A stretch of 64,000 bases of DNA from Bacillus luti (GTDB lineage Bacteria; Bacillota; Bacilli; Bacillales; Bacillaceae_G), in NCBI RefSeq assembly GCF_001884105.1, contig NZ_MACI01000009.1, positions 22,622 to 86,621 of the forward strand. Direction: 5' to 3'. This document shows positions 54,803 through 63,883 of the stretch, piece after piece. Below the pieces are notes generated by a model, which was not told the DNA's origin, searched no databases, and saw nothing but the letters and a program-made list of their open reading frames with translations. The position numbers and the translations under genes were made by a program. Within the stretch, counting starts at the first letter, position 1; each line of letters begins with the position of its first letter.

Positions 54803-56089
54803 TTATACCCAACCTCTGAAGCGACTTGCTTCAGCCATTTTACGAACACCAACCATATACGCTGCTAAGCGCATGTTCACTTTACGAACTTGTGCTGTTT
54901 CATAAATAGAGTCAAATGATCTTACCATTACTTTTTCTAAACGTTGTTCTACTTCTTCTTCAGTCCAGTAGTAACCTTGGTTATTTTGTACCCACTCAAA
55001 GTAAGATACTGTTACACCACCAGCACTTGCTAATACGTCTGGAACAAGTAAAATTCCGCGATCTGTTAAAATTTTAGTCGCTTCTAATGTTGTTGGACCA
55101 TTTGCTGCTTCAACAACGATTTTCGCTTTAATATTGTTAGCATTTTCTTCTGTAATTTGGTTCTCAATTGCAGCTGGAACTAAAATATCGCAATCAAGTT
55201 CTAACAATTCTTTGTTTGAAATTGTATTATTAAATAGTTTTGTTACTGTACCGAAGCTATCACGACGGTCTAATAAATAATCAATATCTAATCCGTTTGG
55301 ATCATGTAATGCACCGTAAGCATCTGAAATTGCAATAACTTTTGCGCCTGCATCATGCATAAATTTAGCTAAGAAGCTACCAGCATTACCGAACCCTTGA
55401 ACAACAACGCGTGCACCTTGAATATCAATGCCACGTTTTTTTGCAGCTTCGCGAATACAAATTGTTACACCTTTCGCTGTTGCTGTTTCACGTCCATGTG
55501 ATCCACCTAATACAAGTGGTTTACCTGTAATAAATCCTGGTGAATTAAACTCATCAATACGGCTATACTCATCCATCATCCACGCCATAATTTGAGAGTT
55601 TGTGAATACATCTGGAGCTGGAATATCTTTCGTCGGCCCTACGATTTGGCTAATTGCTCGTACATAACCGCGACTTAATCTTTCTAACTCACGGAATGAC
55701 ATTTCACGTGGGTCACAAATAATTCCGCCCTTACCTCCGCCATATGGTAAATCAACAATACCACATTTTAAACTCATCCAGATTGAAAGTGCTTTTACTT
55801 CATTTTCTGTTACATTCGGATGGAAGCGAATTCCACCTTTCGTTGGACCAACAGCATCATTATGTTGCGCACGATATCCTGTAAATATTTTAACAGTCCC
55901 GTCATCCATACGAACTGGTATTTTCACTGTCATCATACGAATTGGTTCTTTTAATAATTCATACACTTCGTTTGGATAACCCAATTTTTCTAATGCTTCA
56001 CTAATAACAATTTGTGTTGAATTCAATAGTTCAAAATGTTGTTCCCTTTGTTGTTGTGTTTTTGTTTGAGTTCCCTTTTCGGCTACCAT
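54803..56089 (-). CDS. gudB: NAD-specific glutamate dehydrogenase (GudB/RocG type)
   Basis: It deaminates glutamate to 2-oxoglutarate and ammonia. It has 428 residues. Glutamate-site lysines are in GPTKGGIRFHP, WMSLKCGIVDLP and LPYGGGKGGI, with the catalytic aspartate in IPAPDVFTN and the NAD loop in VVVQGFGNAGSFLA. The B. subtilis 168 gudB is inactive through a 9-base duplication; here NEVKALSIWM occurs once, so the enzyme should be active. Two catabolite-repression sites lie upstream, which suggests control by CcpA as known for rocG. It is monocistronic. Confidence 0.95.
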   Translation of the reverse strand: MVAEKGTQTKTQQQREQHFELLNSTQIVISEALEKLGYPNEVYELLKEPIRMMTVKIPVRMDDGTVKIFTGYRAQHNDAVGPTKGGIRFHPNVTENEVKALSIWMSLKCGIVDLPYGGGKGGIICDPREMSFRELERLSRGYVRAISQIVGPTKDIPAPDVFTNSQIMAWMMDEYSRIDEFNSPGFITGKPLVLGGSHGRETATAKGVTICIREAAKKRGIDIQGARVVVQGFGNAGSFLAKFMHDAGAKVIAISDAYGALHDPNGLDIDYLLDRRDSFGTVTKLFNNTISNKELLELDCDILVPAAIENQITEENANNIKAKIVVEAANGPTTLEATKILTDRGILLVPDVLASAGGVTVSYFEWVQNNQGYYWTEEEVEQRLEKVMVRSFDSIYETAQVRKVNMRLAAYMVGVRKMAEASRFRGWV

Positions 56090-56139
56090 AGTAAGTAAAC
56101 CCCCTGTAATTTCACTTGTTTAGTAAACCTTCATTGCCT

Positions 56140-56167
56140 AGTATACACCCTTAAATTTGGAATGCAA
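56140..56167 (-). promoter_or_regulatory. Sigma-A promoter of gudB
   Basis: Minus-strand TTGCAT (56162-56167), 16-base spacer, TATACT (56140-56145), about 50 bases before the start codon. The proximal cre-like site touches its -35. Confidence 0.6.
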
Positions 56168-56168
56168 T

Positions 56169-56183
56169 AGAAAACGCTAACAA
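56169..56183 (-). promoter_or_regulatory. Proximal cre-like site
   Basis: Minus-strand TTGTTAGCGTTTTCT matches the CcpA consensus WTGNAANCGNWNNCW at all but one fixed position and lies directly upstream of the -35. Confidence 0.5.
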
Positions 56184-56204
56184 ATATATACAAACTATTT
56201 TCTT

Positions 56205-56219
56205 TTGCAAGCGTTTTCA
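56205..56219 (+). promoter_or_regulatory. Distal cre site (CcpA operator)
   Basis: TTGCAAGCGTTTTCA matches WTGNAANCGNWNNCW at every fixed position. It is 38 bases upstream of the gudB -35 and 36 bases from the proximal site. Confidence 0.65.
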
Positions 56220-56407
56220 CTATTATTATAGTCCTTTTATTGCTTTTAGAAAAGTAAAATACTTAAATATTTAAATATTTTTCATTTTCATCAAATACAT
56301 TACAAAAAAAAACGGATCTATTTGACGAAGAAAAACGTAAACAAACATTTGCAATCAGCTATATTTTCAACATTTTAGATTTACTACCCTTGACCAAATA
56401 AAAAGAA

Positions 56408-56448
56408 AACCTCAAGCTACTCTACTTTAGCTGAGGTTTTCTTTCTTT
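56408..56448 (-). terminator. Terminator of mecB
   Basis: Minus-strand AACCTCAGCTA...TAGCTTGAGGTT followed by TTCTTTTTA. Confidence 0.8.
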
Positions 56449-57035
56449 ACAAAATAGTTGTGTATTTGTTCAATTGCTTGAGTAGCCATTAATTCTTTAC
56501 CATACTCCATTAGACGATAAATAGTTGCTGTAGACGGATTACCATATTCCGCTAAAATAGCTATAAAATCTGCCTTCAGTAATTGAACTTGCTCCTCTTC
56601 TTCCATCCAAAGATAGAAACGACCATCCCACGTATATAGTTTTCCGCCAGTTACATCAAGGTTATATAAACGATTCGACAGGTTAATTACGTCATCTAGT
56701 GTAGCAAATTCATATAGTATATGTTCGCTTTCATCTAGAGTCACTTGCATTTCAATAAACTCGTCACGGAACTCATCATCTGTATCCATTTCTTGATTTT
56801 CTTTCGTAACAATTACAACCATTCCTTGTGCTTGTAGAGAAAATACTTCCACTGCAATCGGACCATCTGCTTCAAATCCTAATTCCTTATTTGCTTCTTG
56901 CATCATATCACGAAATAATTGCTGTACTTTCGGTGCATTTCTCCACAAATCTTCTTTCGTTAATCCTCGTTCAGATAAATCATCAAATGTTAAGAAAATT
57001 TTTATCTTATTGTAATTTAATCGTTCCAGCCTCAT
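56427..57035 (-). CDS. mecB: ClpCP adaptor protein MecB (YpbH)
   Basis: A 202-residue MecA-family adaptor. The N-terminal substrate-binding part (about 1-90) begins MRLERLNYNKIKIFLTFDDL and contains LSERGLTKEDLW; the C-terminal ClpC-binding domain (about 105-200) has EFATLDDVINLSNRL and GGKLYTWDGRFYLWMEEEE. The linker is acidic and short. In B. subtilis mecB lies at this place (ypbH, between gudB and ypbG), while mecA is elsewhere near spx. It is monocistronic. Confidence 0.88.
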   Translation of the reverse strand: MRLERLNYNKIKIFLTFDDLSERGLTKEDLWRNAPKVQQLFRDMMQEANKELGFEADGPIAVEVFSLQAQGMVVIVTKENQEMDTDDEFRDEFIEMQVTLDESEHILYEFATLDDVINLSNRLYNLDVTGGKLYTWDGRFYLWMEEEEQVQLLKADFIAILAEYGNPSTATIYRLMEYGKELMATQAIEQIHNYFVKKENLS

Positions 57036-57112
57036 CTCATACCCTCCCTACGTAACCAATGAATCTAATTTTTATTATATGAAATAGAAAATAGATGGTT
57101 CTTTTCGAACAA

Positions 57113-57991
57113 CTATTCTGACACTTTTAACCATTCATCCCATTCTTTTTTCGTATCACCGATTAGGATCGTTTGAATGTTCAACTGATCTCGAGCACCT
57201 ATTTTTCCTATAAGTCCAACAGAAAGGTCTCTACTTTTTTCTTGTAACAAATTAACAAAATTCATCGCCCGTTTACATTCTCGTCCATCTTCAAAAGATA
57301 CAAATAAATACTTTGCCTGTATTTGTTCAGCAGCTGACAAAAGACCATCTTCCTCAAAACTTGTCCTAATATATATCGCCTCATATTCTTTTAAGCGCAA
57401 ATACGTTGAGAAGACAAATCCTTTCAACATAGTATTTTCTAAAACAATAACTTTGTGTAAAGAAGTAAACGATGACGCGTTATGATATACCATTCCTAAA
57501 CGAGTTTGCAAAAAAGAGACTACATATTGAAATTGCGCCATTGTAATCTCATTATTATTTTTTAACGTTTGCAATTTGTTTGCCACTTGAAGAATAGTAC
57601 TTGCTACAACTTTTTCTGTTGAATATATACTAAAAGCCTCGTTTAATAATGCAGAAGTTGTAATTTCATCAAATTTTAACAAAGCTTGTAGTAAATCGTC
57701 CACTAAAACAACTTCTTTATCAGAATATAATTCTTCTTGAACGTTACTCTGCAAACGATTCCCTTCTAATAATTGAACTGCTTGTCCAATCATCATACCG
57801 GAAGAAACCTTCTCCATTAACCATTGCAGAGTTTGAATATGCTCCTCTGTATATAAACGATGCCCCGCATGATTTCGCTTTGGAGCAATAATATGATAAC
57901 GTCTTTCCCATGCACGAAGTGTACTCGGCTGAATTCCAATTATATTCGAAACAGCTTTTATATTATATTTTCCATTTAGAGCTGGCATCAT
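57113..57991 (-). CDS. MerR-type regulator with degenerate cobalamin-binding domain
   Basis: A 292-residue protein: MerR winged helix at about 8-75 (YNIKAVSNIIGIQPSTLRAW, then ERRYHIIAPKRNHAGHRLYT), a helical bundle at about 90-180, and a Rossmann-like C-terminal domain. This is the layout of CarH/LitR light- or B12-dependent regulators. The cobalamin motif D-x-H-x2-G seems replaced by ENTMLKG, so B12 is probably not bound. The start ATG overlaps the ypbG stop as ATGATG, after GGAGGGAA. I know of no counterpart at this position in B. subtilis. Confidence 0.8.
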   Translation of the reverse strand: MMPALNGKYNIKAVSNIIGIQPSTLRAWERRYHIIAPKRNHAGHRLYTEEHIQTLQWLMEKVSSGMMIGQAVQLLEGNRLQSNVQEELYSDKEVVLVDDLLQALLKFDEITTSALLNEAFSIYSTEKVVASTILQVANKLQTLKNNNEITMAQFQYVVSFLQTRLGMVYHNASSFTSLHKVIVLENTMLKGFVFSTYLRLKEYEAIYIRTSFEEDGLLSAAEQIQAKYLFVSFEDGRECKRAMNFVNLLQEKSRDLSVGLIGKIGARDQLNIQTILIGDTKKEWDEWLKVSE

Positions 57992-58764
57992 TTCCCTCCG
58001 CATAAAGTAATAATATGAGTTTGAGCAGGTGCTCGAAAACGAAGCGGGATCAATGTTGTTCCATACCCATTACTAACAAAAAGAGTCATATTTGAATGAT
58101 TATATACGCCACCCTTTAAATATTTTTCAGATGGGAATAATCGAATCTGTCCTCCATGTGTATGTCCACTTAACACAAGTGAAATTTGTTCTTTTCCAGA
58201 CATTTTATTTATTATATCAGGGTTATGGCTAATTAGTATGCGAAAACCCTCTTCTTTACAATCTGCCAACGCTAAATCTAAACGATCACGCTTCAATCCA
58301 ACATCATCTACACCGAGTAAGCAAATCTTCTCTCCTAATTCAGACTCAAATACAACCCTTGTATTATCTAAAACTTTCACATTATTTTCTAATAGCAAAG
58401 CATCTAATTCATGATATTCAATCTCATAATCATTATTTCCCCAGACAAAATATACAGGAGCTATTTCTCTTAATTTTTGAATATTGGCAGAGATTTTTGA
58501 TAAGGGGACGCCTTTTTCTGCCAAATCACCACCAATAATGACAAGATCTACTTTTCCTTTTACTTGTTCAATTATCGAATTTGAAATGACTCTTCTATGA
58601 ATATCAGAAATAAAAAACACATTCACTTTTTGAAAACTTTTCGGAAATTCTTTAAATACTAAAGTATGTTCCAACACAGTATTACGCATCGCTTCTTTAT
58701 ACATTACAAGAAGAAATAGAATACCTATACATATGAGAGTACTTAATAATATAATCCATATCAT
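57988..58764 (-). CDS. ypbG: YpbG-like metallophosphoesterase
   Basis: A 258-residue calcineurin-like phosphoesterase with an N-terminal membrane anchor (about 2-21, IWIILLSTLICIGILFLLV). All metal motifs are present: ISDIHRR, IIGGDLAEKG, WGNNDYE, LISHNPDI and LSGHTHGGQIR. The GHTHGGQ form and the anchor resemble YkuE/YaeI-type phosphodiesterases acting at the outer face of the membrane. The substrate is not evident. It is coupled to the MerR-type gene by overlapping stop and start. Confidence 0.88.
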   Translation of the reverse strand: MIWIILLSTLICIGILFLLVMYKEAMRNTVLEHTLVFKEFPKSFQKVNVFFISDIHRRVISNSIIEQVKGKVDLVIIGGDLAEKGVPLSKISANIQKLREIAPVYFVWGNNDYEIEYHELDALLLENNVKVLDNTRVVFESELGEKICLLGVDDVGLKRDRLDLALADCKEEGFRILISHNPDIINKMSGKEQISLVLSGHTHGGQIRLFPSEKYLKGGVYNHSNMTLFVSNGYGTTLIPLRFRAPAQTHIITLCGGK

Positions 58765-58830
58765 ATTTTTTCCTCCCCTCCTTATAAAGGTAATCTTCTT
58801 TTTATAACAAACTATAAGTCACTTATTTTA

Positions 58831-59310
58831 CTAGCTTTCTTGCTCCGCGGACTTATCTTTTATTGGAATTTTTAATTCTTGGCCTACACTTACTTCATCT
58901 TCTTGTAAATTATTATATTTTTTAATCACTTCAATTCCACTTTCATCTGAAAAATACTGCCTCGCTATACTTTCTAAAGTTTCTCCCTCTTTCACCGTAT
59001 GCGTTGCCACTTTTTCAGACTGTTTTGGCGATTCAGATTTAGCTGAATCAAAGAAAATTACTTCAAATGCACTTTTCCCAGCATTATTACTATCACTTTT
59101 CACCTGAATATATTTATCCGTATACCATAATATGCTAATCGGAAGCAATATGAATAGGAATGTTAAAACCCGGACGAAAATATGATTCATTTTAAACTTT
59201 TGTTTTTTCTCTTTATTTCTATGAATTTCACTACGCGGCGGTAAACTTTCATCTTCTTCCACTCGCTCAACTTCTAGTTCCTCTTCAAAATCAGGAATTC
59301 GTTTCCTCAT
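58831..59310 (-). CDS. ypbE: YpbE, LysM-domain membrane protein
   Basis: A 159-residue protein with an acidic cytoplasmic N-terminus (MRKRIPDFEEELEVERVEED), one membrane helix (about 48-62, LTFLFILLPISILWY) and a C-terminal LysM domain (HTVKEGETLESIARQYFSDE to VGQELKIPI). It should bind peptidoglycan from the membrane. The start is the ATG at 59310 after GGTGGTG; the frame extends five codons. ypbD lies 22 bases upstream on the same strand. It matches B. subtilis ypbE. Confidence 0.85.
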   Translation of the reverse strand: MRKRIPDFEEELEVERVEEDESLPPRSEIHRNKEKKQKFKMNHIFVRVLTFLFILLPISILWYTDKYIQVKSDSNNAGKSAFEVIFFDSAKSESPKQSEKVATHTVKEGETLESIARQYFSDESGIEVIKKYNNLQEDEVSVGQELKIPIKDKSAEQES

Positions 59311-59332
59311 GTTGTTCACCACCACCTTCCAT

Positions 59333-59896
59333 TTATTTTCTTAATTGGAGTCCCATTATAAAATCAACAAGAAAGTGTGCAAAGATTGTTATAAACAAAT
59401 TTCCTGTCCATTCAAATACATAGCCAAAGACAAAACTAATGAAACAGACGAAACAAAACAAAAAAGGCTTTTTTATATATCGAATATGTAACACTGCAAA
59501 TACGAAACTCGCTATTACAATTCCAAAATGAGTCTGCACTACGCCTCTAAATAAAAATTCTTCTGCAAAGCCAATCACGAACGTAATAACAAGCAATTGC
59601 ATGACTGACATCCCTTGAAACATTTTATCGTTAATACCCCCATCATCAAACCACGACTCTGGAAATACTCGCATTGCAACATAATCTAATAACACAATAC
59701 CAATCGCTAACAAGCCACCTATTATAAGTATAGACACCGGTTCCCATTTCCAAAGACTATATACTGCTTTTATATCTTGAAATAATATATATGCTAGTAA
59801 ACAGCCAATACCAATAATAATTAACTGTGTTATATACAAGTTCAGTCTTATTTCCTTCGGACTCATATCTTCAATATTATGCCTTTGAATGTTCAT
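59333..59896 (-). CDS. ypbD: YpbD, CPBP-family membrane protease
   Basis: A 187-residue membrane protein with about five helices and the CPBP (CAAX protease/bacteriocin-processing) motifs EEFLFRG (EExxxR) and FVFAVLHIRY (FxxxH), with a third motif FLVDFIMG. The start overlaps the recQ stop (ATGATG after GGAGGA); either ATG may serve and I give the second. The open frame continues 17 codons into recQ. The protein's substrate is unknown. Confidence 0.82.
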   Translation of the reverse strand: MNIQRHNIEDMSPKEIRLNLYITQLIIIGIGCLLAYILFQDIKAVYSLWKWEPVSILIIGGLLAIGIVLLDYVAMRVFPESWFDDGGINDKMFQGMSVMQLLVITFVIGFAEEFLFRGVVQTHFGIVIASFVFAVLHIRYIKKPFLFCFVCFISFVFGYVFEWTGNLFITIFAHFLVDFIMGLQLRK

Positions 59897-61425
59897 CATT
59901 CCTCCATCTTTTCTAGGCCGAAAAGCTTTTGTAACTCTGTTTCCCAATTATAGTCGAAATCCGATTGTTGCGCTTGTCTTTTTTTATAATCTGTTTTTGT
60001 AATACTACAATAGTCACAGCAGTTTTTTAATTCTTGCTCTTTTCTATAACCGAACTGTTGCAGCAAATATTCACGCCTACATCCTTTCACTTGTATCCAT
60101 GATTTCATGTTTTCTAACTCACTATATTTATTACGTAGCCTTAATTCTACTTCAGCTACTATTCTATTCATAATTTCATCTGACAAGCTCTCCAATATTA
60201 ATTTTCGCTGTTGTATGATTCCAAGCTGTTCGAGATGATAGCGGATAAAACGCCAATATTGTTCATTAAATCTTGCTGCATTATAACAAATTTCTTCTAC
60301 CTCTTCTATTGGTAATTCTTTCGTTTGAAACATTCTTTCTTGTAGTAAAGAAAATAAAAATTGTATTTGCGACTTACTTGGCAATTCATCTTCAATTATT
60401 GAAATTGGCAAATCGTGATCTAACGGACTACATAGTAATATAGCTATACTCGGTTCACCGTCTCTTCCAGCTCTTCCGATTTCTTGTAAATAAGAAGCTA
60501 TATTAGTCGGATAATGAAAATGAATAATATATCTCGTATTCGCCTTATTTACTCCCATGCCAAAAGCACTTGTACATATTACAAGCTGCAACTGGTCATT
60601 CATAAACTGCTGTTGAATTAACATACGCTCTTCATGTTCCATACCACCATGATAAAAAGCGACACCAGTAACGCCTTTTCCTCTTAAGTATTCTGTTAAA
60701 CGTTCTGTCCACGCTCTACTTGAACAATATACAATCCCTGGACCTTGTAAATACATCACCTGATCCAAAAGCGCTTCTTTCTTCTCTTCTATCGTCTCCA
60801 CAAATTGTACTTCCATTGCAATATTCGGACGATCAATGGAGTATACATGCTGCGTCACATTCTTTAAATCTAAACTCTCTGCTATATCTCGGAGTACATC
60901 TTTCGTCGCGGTTGCAGTTAATGCTAGCACCGCAGGAGACCCGATATTCTCAATAACTACATTTAGTTTTTTATAGTCTGGTCTAAAATCATAACCCCAT
61001 TGTGAAATACAGTGAGCCTCATCCACAACAAATAATGAAATATGAATTCTCTTCAATTCTCTTATTAACAATTCCGACTGTAACATCTCTGGTGAAACAA
61101 AAATAAATTTATATGAAGCTAATTTTTTCATTGCTTCTCTTTTTTCATGTAATGTCCGAAAACTATTAAATGCTATCACTCTGTTTTTCACAACATATTT
61201 TAATTGTGTAACCTGATCTTCCATTAAAGATAATAATGGTGATACAACAAGTACTGTTCCTTCTTGCATTAACCCTGGAAGTTGATAGCACATAGACTTC
61301 CCTCTTCCGGTCGGAAGCATCGCTATAACGTCTTTTCCTTCCAATAAATCTGTAATTACCCCTTTTTGCCCTGGACGAAATTCAGAATATCCAAACCACC
61401 TATGTAAATATTCCTCAAGTTTCAT
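59896..61425 (-). CDS. recQ: Short RecQ-family DNA helicase
   Basis: A 509-residue 3'-5' helicase. Walker A is PTGRGKSMCYQLPG (about 38-48), the DEAH box is VVDEAHCISQWGYDFRPDY, and motif VI is QEIGRAGRDGEPS. The zinc-binding part of the RQC region is CRREYLLQQFGYRKEQ with NCCDYC. It is shorter than full RecQ because the winged helix and HRDC domains are absent. It overlaps ypbB by 11 bases; B. subtilis has the same recQ (ypbC)-ypbB pair. Confidence 0.93.
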   Translation of the reverse strand: MKLEEYLHRWFGYSEFRPGQKGVITDLLEGKDVIAMLPTGRGKSMCYQLPGLMQEGTVLVVSPLLSLMEDQVTQLKYVVKNRVIAFNSFRTLHEKREAMKKLASYKFIFVSPEMLQSELLIRELKRIHISLFVVDEAHCISQWGYDFRPDYKKLNVVIENIGSPAVLALTATATKDVLRDIAESLDLKNVTQHVYSIDRPNIAMEVQFVETIEEKKEALLDQVMYLQGPGIVYCSSRAWTERLTEYLRGKGVTGVAFYHGGMEHEERMLIQQQFMNDQLQLVICTSAFGMGVNKANTRYIIHFHYPTNIASYLQEIGRAGRDGEPSIAILLCSPLDHDLPISIIEDELPSKSQIQFLFSLLQERMFQTKELPIEEVEEICYNAARFNEQYWRFIRYHLEQLGIIQQRKLILESLSDEIMNRIVAEVELRLRNKYSELENMKSWIQVKGCRREYLLQQFGYRKEQELKNCCDYCSITKTDYKKRQAQQSDFDYNWETELQKLFGLEKMEE

Positions 61426-62476
61426 TTATACCCTCCATCCGTGCCAATACAAGACGGACTTCAAAATAAGAGATGTCCTCTCCAACCGCTTGTTTCAACT
61501 CACGCAACTTACGTGTTTGTAATGCATCAATTACTTTTGTTACTTTATCTATTTTGTCTTTTTCCATAAACATCTCGATAGAAAAATCTCTTTCTCGCAA
61601 AGCAATTTCAACAAAATGATCTTCTATCGTCGCAACCTTTAAATTTCTAATTGTAGCTATTTCATCTAAAGAGCGCCCTTGCTTCCAAAAATTATATGTT
61701 TTTTTCGTTGATAAACTAAATAATTCCGCTCTCTCATTTGGATAAGAGATAATCTCAGCTAATAACGGAAATTCATTTTCTTTATCACGAACTTCTTGTA
61801 TAAGGAAATGAATTGTACCCCAAAATAAAAAGTACACCCTGAATATATCTTGTTTCGTAATTTCCGCTAATTGCTGCAATGTACAACCTATACGTTCATA
61901 TCCTGTTAATCGATATGTTACAATCGTCGCTTCTACCACATCACCTTTACCTAAAAGATTATGTATTTCTTTCCATAATCTTTTCGCCAATTCATTTCGC
62001 CTATACGGTATACCTGTTAAAAAGCGTTTTACCCACACCATGATTTCTGTATCTTGTTGAATCGGAATAAACTTCGTATTATTCCGTTGTAAATTAGATA
62101 TAGTTTGAATAATTAAGGATAATCTTTTCCAAAATGTTTCACCTAATTCACCATAGTGCAAACCGTGTAAATACGCCGGAAAAGCATATACTTCCTCCCA
62201 TGTATGTAACTGCACGTTACCTTTAGATGTTAACAAATATGTATTTTCATGTATTTCTTGAATCAAATCCGCTTGTAACAACTTTGCAACTTCACGATCA
62301 TATTCAGTTCTATTTAACGATTTATATATCCCAAACAAAAAGGAAATTCGGAACATATTTCCATCTTGTAACGTTTGCGAAGAACGTTTTCCCTTTAATA
62401 AATAATAAATAGAAGAAACGGTCCTTTCACCATTCAATTGTTTTAAACAATACAATAAAGTATATTGTAGTTGCAT
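61415..62476 (-). CDS. ypbB: YpbB, helix-turn-helix protein paired with RecQ
   Basis: A 353-residue protein whose C-terminal part (about 255-345) carries a helix-turn-helix like that of RecQ/WRN-type proteins (YNFWKQGRSLDEIATIRNLK, followed by IEDHFVEIALR). The N-terminal part is helical and unfamiliar. Because the adjacent RecQ lacks its C-terminal accessory domains, YpbB may supply the missing winged-helix-like function in trans; this is inference from synteny. The start is the ATG at 62476 (MQLQYTLLYC) after AAAGGTGG. Confidence 0.8.
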   Translation of the reverse strand: MQLQYTLLYCLKQLNGERTVSSIYYLLKGKRSSQTLQDGNMFRISFLFGIYKSLNRTEYDREVAKLLQADLIQEIHENTYLLTSKGNVQLHTWEEVYAFPAYLHGLHYGELGETFWKRLSLIIQTISNLQRNNTKFIPIQQDTEIMVWVKRFLTGIPYRRNELAKRLWKEIHNLLGKGDVVEATIVTYRLTGYERIGCTLQQLAEITKQDIFRVYFLFWGTIHFLIQEVRDKENEFPLLAEIISYPNERAELFSLSTKKTYNFWKQGRSLDEIATIRNLKVATIEDHFVEIALRERDFSIEMFMEKDKIDKVTKVIDALQTRKLRELKQAVGEDISYFEVRLVLARMEGINET

Positions 62477-62653
62477 TACCGCTTCCACCTTTCAATCTAA
62501 CTTAATTGCTTTTCGGTACGATTGCACCTGCACCGTCTACCGTTACCCATTAAACTTATCATATCGGCACTATATACTTGTATATATTCTATTGTACCAA
62601 ACGAAATAACATTTACGTATTTTGAAAATCTTATGACATAATGCAAAAATAAG

Positions 62654-62682
62654 TTGACACTCTAATTGATAAGCATTATCAT
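62654..62682 (+). promoter_or_regulatory. Sigma-A promoter of fer
   Basis: TTGACA (62654-62659), 17-base spacer, TATCAT (62677-62682). A further TATAAT stands six bases downstream. Confidence 0.6.
62667..62681. promoter_or_regulatory. Fur box overlapping the fer promoter
   Basis: TGATAAGCATTATCA has perfect inverted arms TGATAA/TTATCA and differs at one position from the 7-1-7 Fur consensus TGATAATNATTATCA. It covers the spacer and -10 of the fer promoter. The PerR and Zur consensus sequences fit less well. Confidence 0.65.
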
Positions 62683-62708
62683 TATAATTTTATGTTGAAA
62701 AGTTTTAA

Positions 62709-63029
<321 letters not shown>

Positions 63030-63046
63030 TCTTTTATTAACTTCAA

Positions 63047-63083
63047 AAAATGCCCCTCATATTAATGAGGGGCATTTTTTGTT
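63047..63083 (+). terminator. Terminator of fer
   Basis: AAAATGCCCCTCAT-ATTA-ATGAGGGGCATTTTTTG. Confidence 0.88.
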
Positions 63084-63098
63084 TGCATAATACTTAAT

Positions 63099-63137
63099 AA
63101 AAAACCATTAGTAGTTCCATACTACTAATGGTTTTAT
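63099..63137 (-). terminator. Terminator of ribU
   Basis: AAAACCATTAGTAGT-TCCAT-ACTACTAATGGTTTTA, ten bases past the ribU stop on the minus strand. Confidence 0.85.
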
Positions 63138-63145
63138 TCTATCTT

Positions 63146-63724
63146 CTATGCATTTTTCATTTTTGCAAACACCCATACTTTCAGGCGTGAAAATAACGCT
63201 ACAAATACAATTGTCACAACAATTCCTTTAATCAAATTAAACGGTAAGATTGCCGTTACAACTGTTGTTCTTATCGCCTCACTAGACATAGCTGGTGAAT
63301 TTAAAAACCAAGTGTAAGCTGGGAATATGATGATGTAGTTTAATACACTCATGATAAGCGCCATTGTAATTGTCCCTAGCATTAATCCTGACGTTAAACT
63401 CTTTACAGTACGATACTTTCTAAATAAGAAAGCCGCTGGTCCAATAAATAAACATCCTGCAATAAAGTTTGCAATTTCTCCAACTGGCACACCCGTTAAA
63501 CTTCCTTGAATCCCGTAATGTAAAATATTCTTTATCGCCTCTACAATTACTCCCGCAATTGGTCCGAAAATAATTGCTGCAATTAGAGCCGGCACATCAC
63601 TAAAATCAATTTTTAAAAATGGCGGAAGCCCTGGGAACGGGAAATCCAACATCATCAGTAAATATGCAATACTACTTAGCATCGCTACACTCACCATCTG
63701 CACTACACTGTTTTTTTGTTTCAT
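63146..63724 (-). CDS. ribU: Riboflavin ECF transporter S component RibU (FmnP)
   Basis: A 192-residue membrane protein with about six helices that binds riboflavin and pairs with the general ECF module EcfAA'T encoded elsewhere. Recognisable stretches are the N-terminal VSVAMLSSIAYLLMMLDFPF, the ECF S-component segment SDVPALIAAIIFGPIAGVIV, and GVPVGEIANFIAG. The start is the ATG at 63724 (MKQKNSVVQM) after AAAGGAGAG; the frame extends nine codons. An FMN riboswitch with terminator lies upstream, as for ypaA/fmnP of B. subtilis. Confidence 0.93.
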   Translation of the reverse strand: MKQKNSVVQMVSVAMLSSIAYLLMMLDFPFPGLPPFLKIDFSDVPALIAAIIFGPIAGVIVEAIKNILHYGIQGSLTGVPVGEIANFIAGCLFIGPAAFLFRKYRTVKSLTSGLMLGTITMALIMSVLNYIIIFPAYTWFLNSPAMSSEAIRTTVVTAILPFNLIKGIVVTIVFVALFSRLKVWVFAKMKNA

Positions 63725-63799
63725 CTTTCTCTCTCCTTTTCCATCGATCATCTCATGGAAAGTGGAAAGGTTCTGCTATGCCTATTTTTTCATAGAATG

Positions 63800-63829
63800 A
63801 AAAAACCCTTTGTGTTTTACACAAAGGGA
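63800..63829 (-). terminator. Attenuator terminator of the FMN riboswitch
   Basis: Minus-strand CCCTTTGTG-TAAAA-CACAAAGGG followed by TTTTTT, between the aptamer and ribU. A preceding hairpin CGTTCAAA...TTTGAACG (63853-63879) may take part in switching. Confidence 0.85.
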
Positions 63830-63883
63830 GAATTTAAGGCACATCAAACAGACGTTCAAATACCTATCTTTTTTGAACGCTTG

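Noticed and set aside
62667-62681. PerR or Zur operator before fer
   Set aside because: The arms TGATAA/TTATCA fit Fur better than the PerR (TTATAA) or Zur (TCGTAA) arms.
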